From Rhodocyclaceae bacterium (GTDB lineage: Bacteria; Pseudomonadota; Gammaproteobacteria; Burkholderiales; Usitatibacteraceae): DNA of 56,934 bases. The DNA is taken from the NCBI GenBank assembly GCA_020247395.1, contig JADCJC010000013.1:1-56934 (forward strand), written 5' to 3'. Under the pieces are notes generated by a model, which ran no database searches, had not been told where the DNA came from, and saw only the letters and a list, made by a program, of their open reading frames with translations. Numbering within the stretch: position 1 is the stretch's first letter; each line of letters starts with the position of its first letter. Of the stretch, positions 36,201-43,857 are shown one piece after another. The position numbers were made by a program, and so were the translations under genes.

Positions 36201-36756
36201 AGGACACGGCGGCGCGATTACCGTTGAAAGCGAGTTGGGCGTGGGCACAGCCTTCTCAGTCTATTTGCCGCTTGCCGTTCCGCACCAGTTGTCAGCCATC
36301 GACGATCGGTCGAGAGCGCCGGAGGTCGTAGCCGTGTCCGCACCGACTTCGCTACGTCTGCTCTATCTTGACGACGACGAGTCACTGGCCTTTCTAGTAG
36401 AACGCTACCTGCGGCGCCGCGGGGTTCAGGTCACGGTGTTTACTGAACAGGTGGCGGCGCTCCACGCGCTGAAGGAGAACCCATCGGAGTTCGACTTAGT
36501 CTTCACCGACTACAATATGCCTGGCATGTCCGGGCTGGAGGTGACTCACGCTGTTCGGTTGATAAGCCCCGCGCTACCTGTTGTTATCGTCTCAGGGTTC
36601 GTTGATGAAATCCTGCATACCGAAGCGCAGAGTGCGGGCGTTACAGAAGTCGTGTTCAAGGCCAGTGGGGTCGAAGAGTTCTGCGAAACATTGGTGCGGA
36701 TGTCCAAAGATATGCGGGCTGTGACGCGACTAGCGCACGACCCGTCAAATGTCTAG
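33238..36756 (+). CDS. Cytoplasmic hybrid histidine kinase with six PAS domains and a receiver
   Basis: A 1172-residue protein with no membrane segment. PAS-like sensor domains lie at about 12-125, 130-245, 255-380, 385-500, 505-635 and 640-760, several closed by a PAC-type motif (for example VGVLQDVTEHR and VGTISDISAQKK). The dimerisation box has H787 (GGIAHDFNNILT). The ATP-binding domain has an N box near 893 (INLCTNAMQAI), DNGSGM near 949 and GTGLGLSVVHGI near 975. The C-terminal receiver (1040-1165) has acceptor D1091 (FTDYNMPGM) and K1141. There is no response-regulator gene beside it, so its output target is not in the window. Confidence 0.93.
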   Translation: MLNRHQSALSVPVEIINRIDQGIILADADGRVQFVNAAFSDLAGLDLESLTGLAAEDVFALAYRSKLKEQRQQRQAGQTATYESSLISVSGSEIAVSITESPRWKDGKCDGSAMIVTRLAQCRLGPGALPDSGVSFPKLADSFLSGFVVHRDGGIIYVNPTALRQFGVDNARDMVGRSLIAFIAPSSRAFAALCIHPAAHAAVALPVAEIQGLRPDGTVFDLAVQSIQITYKGEPATCTSIRNIRQGQQAEPALRQTEERLRLAQEAMIGVVYDQDIAAGTIWWSDRVTQLYGWDDPAMLNSPTFWRKCLHPDDRERVIGEFGWVSATSVNSYSGRYRFLRKDGQYAHVEERCCLVRDEDGGVVRIVGVLQDVTEHRLAEIVTNRNLQDLRLILNKTGGLFARLDRDLRFTFMNDRYVDVFGKPLSEGLGRSLLEFHGEEFFARMVPYVTRMFTGETVTFENYFESPIGRRYGLCSLIPDRDESGVIVGCFAVVVDITRIKRTEAKLIASEERFKFAINATEEGLWDWNITTGDLFLAPQWARLLGYEHGMVPQELSFFISIIHPDYVSVHRESLEAHLAGKTRAMYTELRLRTKSGEYRWFANRGRIVATDDAGKPTRMVGTISDISAQKKAAVALRDSEERYRGLVEWAPDPAIVHRSGKLIYINRAFVDLIGARSVDEAMQCSLLDIVAPEFHAVVIERMQLLASGAEFAPLMEMRGIRLDGKEIFVETHGRRVSYDGLPASHVTIRDISDRKFAERARAELEGQLREAQKMQAIGTLAGGIAHDFNNILTIILGNVELAREDAKDNAPEQESLEEIRRAATRARDLVKQILSFSRRQPTDLKPTPLRPVVDEAARLLRSTLPARLSLTTQVEADLPPVMADSTQIQQVIINLCTNAMQAIDRQSGAIEIAVESIVLDDSLASTHPDLAALKQKQRGPLQRLSVRDNGSGMSGETLVRIFEPFFTTKSVDEGTGLGLSVVHGIVQGHGGAITVESELGVGTAFSVYLPLAVPHQLSAIDDRSRAPEVVAVSAPTSLRLLYLDDDESLAFLVERYLRRRGVQVTVFTEQVAALHALKENPSEFDLVFTDYNMPGMSGLEVTHAVRLISPALPVVIVSGFVDEILHTEAQSAGVTEVVFKASGVEEFCETLVRMSKDMRAVTRLAHDPSNV

Positions 36757-36836
36757 TTCCGAAGACGTGAGTTTGCCAATCGTTTGTCGTTAATGTCCTT
36801 TGAACTAATTTCAGCCGCACCGATAAATGCAACGTA

Positions 36837-36877
36837 GGCAGCATTGTCGTCTGTTTACTGAGTCGAACAATGCTGCC
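36837..36877. terminator. Inverted repeat between convergent genes
   Basis: A perfect 11-bp inverted repeat, GGCAGCATTGT (36837-36847) and ACAATGCTGCC (36867-36877), with a 19-nt loop, lies between the convergent kinase and CHASE2 genes. No T run follows on either strand, so termination is a guess from position. Confidence 0.4.
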
Positions 36878-36940
36878 GACTCCTGCTACAAGGTATCGCC
36901 TTGAGCTTCGGTCGGCTGCCCGCAGCAGCTTGGCGGCAAT

Positions 36941-37777
36941 TTACTGAATCTGCTTCCAAACATCGTTTAACCCAAGCCAGAAGGCCAGATGTAGCTTTAT
37001 CGCCCCGGCATTGGTGCGAATGGTCGGCATCTGATTGCCGTGATAACCAATGACCACGACCGTGCCGCTTAATGCGGATAGCGAGGTTTTGCCTTCGACA
37101 ACATCGGCAAATGAAAAGTACGCGGTATCGTGTGCGCCGCGAAATGCGTTCGCCGATAACTTGATCTGGCTTTTGGCGTCTAGCGAGATTGTTTTTCCGC
37201 CGAGTTGCAGATGCTTTCCCGGCTCGATGTTGAGCGCAGGATCGCCAAGTGCCAATGAAATGGCGGCGACGGTGAGGGAGGGGTAGCTGTGATCGCCAAG
37301 GCGCTCAAAGGCCGGCACGCGGTCAGGGCTGGTGATGTCGACAAAGCCGACGCGGTGGGCGCGATTGCTCAACACCGGGAGCGGCAACCAGGCCGAAACA
37401 CCGCTCACTGCCACCGGGCCGGCGGGTACCGTCAGTGCAAATCGATCTGGCAAGCGATTGGGTTTGGCTTCGCTGTCGTCGATGCGTGCTTGCAAAATAA
37501 CTTTCGTTTTGCTCATGGCGCTCGCTAACGCGACATCGCTTGCCGTATTACTAGGTGCATCATAAAAAAACTTCAGCACTACGCCACGCACACCCGCGGC
37601 GGCGAGTTTATTGATCGCCTGCGCCGTTACCGCCCGATCAACGGGGAAGCCGCCGTACTTTGCCGCGCTGGCGTCATCGATCATCACCAGTGCAAACGGG
37701 GATGGTGCCGCTGCAGTTATAGGTATCGGAATCGCTGCGGCGAGGCCGACGCACAGAGCAACACAAAGATGTTTCAT
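36941..37777 (-). CDS. Free-standing periplasmic CHASE2-domain protein
   Basis: A 278-residue protein. A signal peptide (KHLCVALCVGLAAAIPIPITAAA) is followed directly by one CHASE2 sensor domain: VMIDDASAAKYGGFPVDR, then AAGVRGVVLKFFYD, VGFVDITSPDRV and DVVEGKTSLSALSGTVVVIG. CHASE2 is normally the extracellular sensor of adenylate cyclases, kinases or diguanylate cyclases and is followed by three membrane helices. Here there is no anchor and no output domain. The ATG at 37777 overlaps the stop of the FAH gene (TGATG); the GTG at 37780 is less likely. It is the last gene of the valine operon. A decayed copy of its 3' end lies at 31473-31560. Confidence 0.75.
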   Translation of the reverse strand: MKHLCVALCVGLAAAIPIPITAAAPSPFALVMIDDASAAKYGGFPVDRAVTAQAINKLAAAGVRGVVLKFFYDAPSNTASDVALASAMSKTKVILQARIDDSEAKPNRLPDRFALTVPAGPVAVSGVSAWLPLPVLSNRAHRVGFVDITSPDRVPAFERLGDHSYPSLTVAAISLALGDPALNIEPGKHLQLGGKTISLDAKSQIKLSANAFRGAHDTAYFSFADVVEGKTSLSALSGTVVVIGYHGNQMPTIRTNAGAIKLHLAFWLGLNDVWKQIQ

Positions 37778-38682
37778 CACATCTGTCCCACCGGGTTTCG
37801 CATCACACCAATACCTCGAATTTCAGTTTCCAGCAGGTCACCAGGCCGCATCCACTCCGGCGGCTTGCGCGCGAACCCGACGCCTTCGGGCGTACCGGTT
37901 GAGATGATATCGCCGGCCTCAAGCGTCTGCCCGAGCGAAAGATCACGGATTAGGCGCGGTATCTTGAAGTAAAGATGTTTGGTGTTCGATTGCTGTTTGA
38001 CGACGTTCGATACTCGACATTCAACGTGTAGGTCATTGGGATCAAGTGCATCAGCCGTGACGATACAAGGCCCCATAGGACAGGTTCCGTCGAGCGATTT
38101 GCCTTTGTCCCACTGTCCGCCGTGACGACGCTGAATATCGCGCCACGTGACGTCGTTGATGACGGTGTAGCCAAATACGTGCGACATTGCATCGGCTTCA
38201 GTAATGTTTTTGCCGGCCTTGCCCAATACCACACCCAACTCTACTTCCCAATCCAGTTGGGTTGAGACATTGGCATTAAATGGAATTGCGTCATAGGGCC
38301 CCGTCACCGCCGTTGATGCCTTTGAGAAAAATACCGGCCACTGCGGCAACTCGCGAGAGTCTTGCATCGACGCGGCACCTTCGGAAAAGTGGTCGAGGTA
38401 GTTCCAGCCGACACAGAACACGTTCTTGCGCGGCCGCGGAATGGGGGCCTTTAACAGCGCACTGTTGAGCAGTACTGGTGTTGTCTTGGGCGAGTTCTTG
38501 ATCTCGGCGAGAAGAGCCAACGTTTCTGCCCCCCCATCGATGACGTCGAGCATCGTTGTTACGTTGAGCTGCGACTGGCGAGCGGCGGCTTCGGCTGCCA
38601 CGTCGATTACCTCGTACTTGCTTACCCAGATCCCGGTTCGGAGTTCATGACTATTGAGCATCTGATAAGTGACAAGTTTCAT
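37777..38682 (-). CDS. Fumarylacetoacetate hydrolase (FAH) family protein
   Basis: A 301-residue FAH-fold enzyme: VFCVGWNYLDHFSE, metal-binding WEVELGVVLGK, a GYTVINDVTWRDIQ segment, KSLDGTCPMGPCIV, and GDIISTGTPEGVGFARKPPEWMRPGD. Members hydrolyse or decarboxylate C-C bonds in 2-oxo or 1,3-dicarbonyl acids with Mg2+. It lies 3 bp after the 3-hydroxyisobutyryl-CoA hydrolase and overlaps the CHASE2 gene. A valine-pathway role is not established; the substrate is unknown. Confidence 0.9.
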   Translation of the reverse strand: MKLVTYQMLNSHELRTGIWVSKYEVIDVAAEAAARQSQLNVTTMLDVIDGGAETLALLAEIKNSPKTTPVLLNSALLKAPIPRPRKNVFCVGWNYLDHFSEGAASMQDSRELPQWPVFFSKASTAVTGPYDAIPFNANVSTQLDWEVELGVVLGKAGKNITEADAMSHVFGYTVINDVTWRDIQRRHGGQWDKGKSLDGTCPMGPCIVTADALDPNDLHVECRVSNVVKQQSNTKHLYFKIPRLIRDLSLGQTLEAGDIISTGTPEGVGFARKPPEWMRPGDLLETEIRGIGVMRNPVGQM

Positions 38683-38685
38683 GGC

Positions 38686-39807
38686 TTATCCAAAATGTTC
38701 TTCGAGTTTCGCCAGTGGATGTTCTGCTGGTGACCAACGTGGTGCAAAAAACGATTCCACCATGTCACAACTTACCTCGGCCAGCGTGGCAGGCTGCCAA
38801 CGCGGCTGGTTATCCTTATCGATGGCCAGTGCTCGAATACCTTCCACCACGTCGGGGTGTTCAAAGGCGCGGTACATCATGCCAAGTTCGAGCCGCAAAC
38901 AATCGGCCACAGGCAGCTTATGCCCGGCCTCAAGCTGCCGCTTGGTCACTTCCAGCAGGGTCGGCGAGCGCTTCAACAAATCTGCCGCCGTTTTCTGCGC
39001 CCAATCGGCCTGTGAGGGCTCGGTTTCGCCCAACAGCGAGGTGATGATCTGCTGCACGTTGCGTTTACCCGCAAAGTGTTTTTCTATCGCAAGGTTTAAC
39101 GCGGCGAGAGCGGACGCAGGGGGCGTTGTTGCGTGGGCAGTGACCAATCGAACGACGTCATTCACCGGCGCAGCGCTCCAAGTCCACGCCTCTAGCTGCC
39201 GCAAGAGAGCCTGTTGTGCATTAACGCTCATATACGTGTCCGCAAGTTTTGCGGCAAGCGCGTCTGTACCGTTAATCATATTGGATGTCAGACCCAAATA
39301 AAGTCCCATCGCGCCGGTGGCGCGAGACAAGAAGTAGGTGCCTGCAACATCGGGAAACAACCCAATCTTTGTTTCGGGCATTGCCATCTTGGTGCGATCG
39401 CCGACGATACGAAACGTGGCACCTTGCGAAATGCCCATACCGCCACCCATGACGATGCCATCCATCATCGCGATGTAGGGTTTGCCAGTCGACTTCAAAA
39501 ACCGATGCAGCTGGTAGTTGAGTGTGTATTCGGTGATGAAGAAGTCTTCATGCACAAGTGGGCCAAGGCCGGTGATACTGTTGTAGAGGCCGCGTACGTC
39601 GCCGCCCGCGCAGAAGGCTTTTTCGCCACTGCCGCGTGCAACAACGGCATAAACGTTTGCATCATGCGCCCATTGGTCAAACAGTTCACGCATGCGCTTC
39701 AGCATATCAAGCGACAACGCATTAAGCGCCTGTGGGCGATTTAGCGTGAGGTATGCGACGTGGTTCCGGACGTCAAAGAGAATTTCCTCGTTGGCTGAGT
39801 TATACAT
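38686..39807 (-). CDS. 3-hydroxyisobutyryl-CoA hydrolase
   Basis: A 373-residue crotonase-fold protein, longer than an enoyl-CoA hydratase and with HIBCH hallmarks: AFCAGGDVRGLY oxyanion region, GIVMGGGMGIS, MPETKIGLFPDVAGTYFLSR, and the C-terminal extension ending in ALAIDKDNQPRWQP. It would free 3-hydroxyisobutyrate from its CoA ester in valine degradation, supplying the dehydrogenase encoded three genes upstream in the same operon. It follows the enoyl-CoA hydratase by 76 bp, which contain a repeat copy. Confidence 0.92.
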   Translation of the reverse strand: MYNSANEEILFDVRNHVAYLTLNRPQALNALSLDMLKRMRELFDQWAHDANVYAVVARGSGEKAFCAGGDVRGLYNSITGLGPLVHEDFFITEYTLNYQLHRFLKSTGKPYIAMMDGIVMGGGMGISQGATFRIVGDRTKMAMPETKIGLFPDVAGTYFLSRATGAMGLYLGLTSNMINGTDALAAKLADTYMSVNAQQALLRQLEAWTWSAAPVNDVVRLVTAHATTPPASALAALNLAIEKHFAGKRNVQQIITSLLGETEPSQADWAQKTAADLLKRSPTLLEVTKRQLEAGHKLPVADCLRLELGMMYRAFEHPDVVEGIRALAIDKDNQPRWQPATLAEVSCDMVESFFAPRWSPAEHPLAKLEEHFG

Positions 39808-39826
39808 GAATTAAAAACGAAAGTCG

Positions 39827-39880
39827 TTTATTGGCGGGCGTTTTCACCCACTTATGTCTGAAAACACCCGTGGATGTTAG
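39827..39880 (+). repeat. Dispersed palindromic repeat, copy B
   Basis: Plus strand TTTATTGGCGGGCGTTTTCA, then a 10-nt centre, then TGAAAACACCCGTGGATGTT. The arms CGGGCGTTTTCA and TGAAAACACCCG are inverted. It fills most of the gap between the enoyl-CoA hydratase and 3-hydroxyisobutyryl-CoA hydrolase genes. Confidence 0.7.
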
Positions 39881-39883
39881 GGG

Positions 39884-40663
39884 TCACTTGTTTTTCCAGT
39901 TGGGTTTGCGCTTTTCTAAAAACGCGTTCACACCTTCTCGCTGGTCTTCAAACGTGAATAGGTCCATGAAGCGCTCGCGCTCCAACGCCAGCCCGGCCGA
40001 TCGTGGTATGCCGTTGCGCGCATTGTGGATAAGCGACTTGCAGAATGAGACCGACTTCGGTGAGAGCCCGGCAACACGCTCGGCCATTGTTATCGCGGCA
40101 CCGAGTGACGCACCTTTCTCAACCACTTCCTCAACCAAACCGATGCGTAGCGCCGTTTCCGCGCTGACGCGTTCGTTGGTGAGAATCATGCGTTTGGCCC
40201 AACCTTCCCCCACCAGCCAAGGCAGGTTTTGTGTTCCGCAGCCGCCGGGCAGTAAGCCCACTGCCGGTTCGGGCATAGCCATTTGTGCGTGAGTTTCGGC
40301 AATGCGAATGTCACACGCCAGCGCGCCTTCGAGTCCGCCACCCATGCAGTAACCATTGATTGCGGCAATGGTGACAAAGCGCGCGTTCATCCAAACCTCA
40401 AACGCTGCTCCAAACGTGTGGATGAAATGGCGCGCCGCCATGATTTTTTTTTCATCACCACCTTGGAAACGATTCAAGTCTGCGCCAGCGGAGAAAAACT
40501 TCTCGCCTTTACCGGTTAACACGGCAGCGTAGATACTGTCGTCGGCTTCGAGCTTGTGCGCAAGGTCTTTGAGTTCGCCGAGCGATTCAGGCGTCCAAGT
40601 ATTGGCGGGCGGGTTGTTAAGCGTAACTACGCAGGTGTGGCCGATGATTTCGTGACTGATCAT
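39884..40663 (-). CDS. Enoyl-CoA hydratase
   Basis: A 259-residue crotonase-family enzyme. The oxyanion-hole glycines are in FFSAGADLN and NGYCMGGGLEG, and both catalytic glutamates of hydratases are present: E112 (GGLEGALACD) and E132 (MPEPAVGLLPGG). Between the 3-hydroxyisobutyrate dehydrogenase and 3-hydroxyisobutyryl-CoA hydrolase genes it most likely hydrates methacrylyl-CoA. It lies 153 bp downstream of mmsB; that gap shows no promoter or terminator I can defend. Confidence 0.92.
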   Translation of the reverse strand: MISHEIIGHTCVVTLNNPPANTWTPESLGELKDLAHKLEADDSIYAAVLTGKGEKFFSAGADLNRFQGGDEKKIMAARHFIHTFGAAFEVWMNARFVTIAAINGYCMGGGLEGALACDIRIAETHAQMAMPEPAVGLLPGGCGTQNLPWLVGEGWAKRMILTNERVSAETALRIGLVEEVVEKGASLGAAITMAERVAGLSPKSVSFCKSLIHNARNGIPRSAGLALERERFMDLFTFEDQREGVNAFLEKRKPNWKNK

Positions 40664-40816
40664 ATTGTTTTCAAAGAGATGTAGCTTGTACGAGCGATAC
40701 GATTTGAATTGTCATTCCGGCTTTGTTTTGAAACCGCGCCGAAATCCAAGTTACTCCGCGCGAGATACGAGCAATACTTGGTTGCCGAACTGCGTCGGGA
40801 CGACCCCTTTAGCACA

Positions 40817-41701
40817 CTACTTCTGCAGGTATAACTTAATGATGCTCGAAAAATCCAACGCCCCATTGCCCATCGCCGAATGCATTTGGTAGAGCTGCTG
40901 TGCTGCAGCGCCGAGCATCACGGGTTGTTTCGCGGCCTTCGCTGCCTCAGTCACCAAGGTCAAGTCCTTAAGCATCAGATCCGAGCCAAACCCACCCATG
41001 TAGCCACGATTCGCCGGTGCCGTCGGCACCACGCCGGGGTAGGGGTTGTATGTGTCGGAAGACCAGCAGCGCCCGCTAGACGTATTCGCAATACTGGCGA
41101 ACACGTGTGGGTCCATACCGAGCTTAGTTGCTAATGCCATGCCTTCAGCGGTGGCGATCATTTCGATGGCGAGCATCATGTTGTTGCAGATCTTTGCCAC
41201 TTGGCCGTTGCCATCACCACCGCAGTGGACGATGTTCTTGCCCATGCAGTGCAGAATTGGTTTGCTACGTTCGACATCTGCTGCGTCGCCGCCAACCATG
41301 AACGTGAGCGTGCCTGCCTCGGCACCTCCCGTGCCACCCGAGACCGGCGCATCGACCATCGCCAATCCCCTGCCACGTGCATCGAGGGCGACTTCGCGGC
41401 TGGTTTGCGGGTCAATCGTCGAGGAATCAATGAGCAGCGTGCCCGGCGCGGCTGAAGCGAGCACGCCATAGGCATCTTGATACACGCGGCGCACGTGTGG
41501 CGAAGATGGCAGCATGGTGATGACCACATCAACGTCCTGCGCGCACTTGCCGGCAGAGGTTGCGGCTTCGCAACCGATTGCAGTCAGCTTCTCGACCAAC
41601 TCGGGCACCAGATCAAACACTTTGACCGTGTGGCCATGTTTTAGGAGATTCCTCACCATGGGATTGCCCATGTGGCCTAGTCCTATAAAGCCAATCCTCA
41701 T
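40817..41701 (-). CDS. mmsB: 3-hydroxyisobutyrate dehydrogenase
   Basis: A 294-residue beta-hydroxyacid dehydrogenase. The NAD motif GFIGLGHMG is at residues 4-12, the substrate loop is DAPVSGGTGGAEAGTL, and catalytic K170 is in GQVAKICNNM. The frame is open 19 codons further upstream, but the ATG at 41701 directly before the Rossmann strand gives the family N-terminus and length. It oxidises 3-hydroxyisobutyrate to methylmalonate semialdehyde, the substrate of MmsA encoded two genes upstream. Confidence 0.94.
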   Translation of the reverse strand: MRIGFIGLGHMGNPMVRNLLKHGHTVKVFDLVPELVEKLTAIGCEAATSAGKCAQDVDVVITMLPSSPHVRRVYQDAYGVLASAAPGTLLIDSSTIDPQTSREVALDARGRGLAMVDAPVSGGTGGAEAGTLTFMVGGDAADVERSKPILHCMGKNIVHCGGDGNGQVAKICNNMMLAIEMIATAEGMALATKLGMDPHVFASIANTSSGRCWSSDTYNPYPGVVPTAPANRGYMGGFGSDLMLKDLTLVTEAAKAAKQPVMLGAAAQQLYQMHSAMGNGALDFSSIIKLYLQK

Positions 41702-41732
41702 AAATCGCTCACTTTCTTGCAAGTCGACGGCG

Positions 41733-42053
41733 CTACCCAGCTGGCAGAAACGAAGCAATGGTCGCGCTCATCGCAAGGAGAAAGCCAAAGAGTGCAACGG
41801 CCGTCAGCAATGCGCGCGAAGTCGATCCTTCCTTCGCTTCGAAAACTTTCCAGCACTGAGGCCCGAGCATGTAAGGCGTCAGGAACGCGATATATCCAAC
41901 ATTCATCGCTACGCGAAATACGTCCGTTGCAACGATTCCGCGCAGCAATGCTACACAGCACACCACCCAGAAGAAGGTGCTGATCCATTTCATGTAGTCG
42001 AGCTGGCTATCAGTAGTGTTCGCATCCCACCAGGTAGACAATAGTGGCTTCAT
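41733..42053 (-). CDS. Small three-helix membrane protein between mmsA and mmsB
   Basis: A 106-residue protein with about three membrane helices: WISTFFWVVCCVALLRGIVA, VAMNVGYIAFLTPYMLG and LLTAVALFGFLLAMSATIAS. There is a short conserved-looking N-terminus and no known motif. A strong AGGAG lies 7 nt before the ATG. It starts 10 bp after mmsA and ends 31 bp before mmsB, so it is cotranscribed with valine catabolism. A plus-strand frame over the same bases (41514-42044) is a shadow. Function unknown; transport of a pathway acid is conceivable but it is very small. Confidence 0.75.
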   Translation of the reverse strand: MKPLLSTWWDANTTDSQLDYMKWISTFFWVVCCVALLRGIVATDVFRVAMNVGYIAFLTPYMLGPQCWKVFEAKEGSTSRALLTAVALFGFLLAMSATIASFLPAG

Positions 42054-42063
42054 GTTTAGCTCC

Positions 42064-43596
42064 TCATTTCAGAGAAATCGTCGTATTCACGCCGCCGCTT
42101 TTGCCACCATCGACAGCGGCATCATCAAACCACCGCGCAGTCACGGTCTTGACCTGCGTATAGAAATGCACCGCCTGCTTGCCGTAGGGGCCGAGGTCGC
42201 CGAGCTTGGAGCCACGTGAACCGGTAAAGCTGAAGTAGGGCACGGGCACGGGGATCGGTACATTGATGCCGACTTGGCCAACGTCAATTTCGTTTTGGAA
42301 CTTGCGCGCAACTGCACCCGATTGGGTGAAGATGCCCGTGCCGTTGCCGTACGGGTTGGCGTTGGTCAGCGCGATGGCTTCGTCAAGCGTATCAACAGAA
42401 ACGATAACCAGCACTGGCCCAAAGATTTCTTCCTTGTACACACTGTGGTGCGGCTTCACGCCAGAGAGGATCGTCGGCGCGATGAAGTTGCCGCTGGGGT
42501 AGCCGTCGACGTTTGGGTTGCGACCGTCGAGGTCGAGTATGCAGCCCTCGGCAACCCCTTTGGCAATCAAACCTTCGATACGCGCCTTGGCTTGTTTGGA
42601 AATCACCGGCCCGACGTCCGTGCCGACGACGGTGCCAGCGTTGACCTTGAGCGTTTTGGCTTTGGCAACAATATCCGGTACCCAATTAGCGGCTTCGCCA
42701 ACCAGCACCGCTACAGAGGTCGCCATGCAACGTTGTCCGGCTGCGCCAAACGCCGCGCCAACCAAAGCGTTGAGAGCTTGATCTTTGTTCGCGTCTGGCA
42801 TGACAATCGCATGGTTCTTTGCACCCATCATGCACTGCGCGCGTTTGCCGTGAGTAGAGGCCAAGTTGTAAACATGTTCCCCGACGTGGCACGAGCCAAC
42901 AAACGAAACAGCCTTGACCGCGGGGTGCGTACACAAACGGTCCACCGCCTGTTTGCCGCCGTGTACGATATTCAGCACGCCGGGTGGCACACCGGCTTCA
43001 ATCGCCAACTGCGCAAGCAGGACGGTTGTCATCGGATCTTGCTCGGACGGTTTGAGTACGAATGTATTGCCGCTGACAATGGCCATTGGGAACATCCACA
43101 GCGGGATCATCGCTGGAAAATTAAACGGCGTGATGCCTACACACACCCCGATCGGCTGACGGATGAAATAAGTATCGACACCTGAGGCAACGTTCTCAGC
43201 CATCTCGCCCAGCGACAATGTGCCGATGCTCGCGGCGTGTTCGACGACTTCGAGGCCACGAAACACATCTCCCTCCGCGTCGGGCAATGTTTTACCCTGT
43301 TCCGCAGTAAGACAGGCCGCGAGTTTTTTCATGTCGCGACGGATCAACTCTTGAAGTTTGAGCATGATGCGGGCGCGTTGACCGATCGGCGTGTTTTTCC
43401 AAGTCTTGAATGCCTCGGCAGCCGATGCGATTGCCTCGTCAATCTCACCGCCAGCACACATTGGCACACGCGCCAGCACTTCCTGTGTTGCCGGGTTGAC
43501 GATATCACGCCAGTCGGAGGAGTTTGAGTCGCGCCAAACGCCATTGATCAGTAGCTTGACAGTAGGAATCGCGTTGGGTTGAAGCACGGCAGCCAT
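42064..43596 (-). CDS. mmsA: Methylmalonate-semialdehyde dehydrogenase (CoA-acylating)
   Basis: A 510-residue aldehyde dehydrogenase of the MmsA class: [15 protein letters not shown], the nucleotide region [12 protein letters not shown], and catalytic C290 in [11 protein letters not shown], with MmsA-type [13 protein letters not shown] in place of the usual glutamate segment and [17 protein letters not shown] near the end. It converts methylmalonate semialdehyde to propionyl-CoA, NADH and CO2. The ATG at 43596 has AGGAG 8 nt upstream; the TTG at 43611 is part of that site. First gene of the leftward valine operon. Confidence 0.96.
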   Translation of the reverse strand: MAAVLQPNAIPTVKLLINGVWRDSNSSDWRDIVNPATQEVLARVPMCAGGEIDEAIASAAEAFKTWKNTPIGQRARIMLKLQELIRRDMKKLAACLTAEQGKTLPDAEGDVFRGLEVVEHAASIGTLSLGEMAENVASGVDTYFIRQPIGVCVGITPFNFPAMIPLWMFPMAIVSGNTFVLKPSEQDPMTTVLLAQLAIEAGVPPGVLNIVHGGKQAVDRLCTHPAVKAVSFVGSCHVGEHVYNLASTHGKRAQCMMGAKNHAIVMPDANKDQALNALVGAAFGAAGQRCMATSVAVLVGEAANWVPDIVAKAKTLKVNAGTVVGTDVGPVISKQAKARIEGLIAKGVAEGCILDLDGRNPNVDGYPSGNFIAPTILSGVKPHHSVYKEEIFGPVLVIVSVDTLDEAIALTNANPYGNGTGIFTQSGAVARKFQNEIDVGQVGINVPIPVPVPYFSFTGSRGSKLGDLGPYGKQAVHFYTQVKTVTARWFDDAAVDGGKSGGVNTTISLK

Positions 43597-43687
43597 GAGG
43601 CGTCTCCTCAAATTACTTAGAAAATTATACGCTTCGGGCTGTTTTCGATTTGAGTTGGACGCCTTACGCTAAAAGCGCAATATGCCC

Positions 43688-43746
43688 GATTGGCGGTCAT
43701 TGCCAGGCCGAAACGCTTGGAAATACCCGTCGTTATTAGACTTTAG
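43688..43746 (+). repeat. Dispersed palindromic repeat, copy D
   Basis: Plus strand GATTGGCGGTCATTGCCAGG, then GCTTGGAAATACCCGTCGTT and ATTAGACTTTAG. It follows the reverse complement of copy C at 51098-51149 closely at both ends, including the start of the adjoining CTTTA segment. It lies in the 261-bp gap between mmsA and the carboxylase alpha gene. Confidence 0.6.
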
Positions 43747-43857
43747 TCTCGCCTTCGAACACAAAACAAGCTCGATCTGCCGATGTGTGGCGAAGCGATA
43801 GAGCAAAGGCCGCGCAACGCTACGGATGCGACCCCAAGCAAGTGCTTATTGCCGAGG

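Noticed and set aside
33238-36756. Functional pairing of the hybrid kinase with the CHASE2 protein as a split sensor
   Set aside because: The kinase is cytoplasmic, the genes are convergent and no shared regulation is visible.
41514-42044. Plus-strand 176-codon ORF opposite mmsB and the small membrane protein
   Set aside because: It has no ribosome-binding site or motif; the opposite strand has a hydrophobic, well-initiated product.
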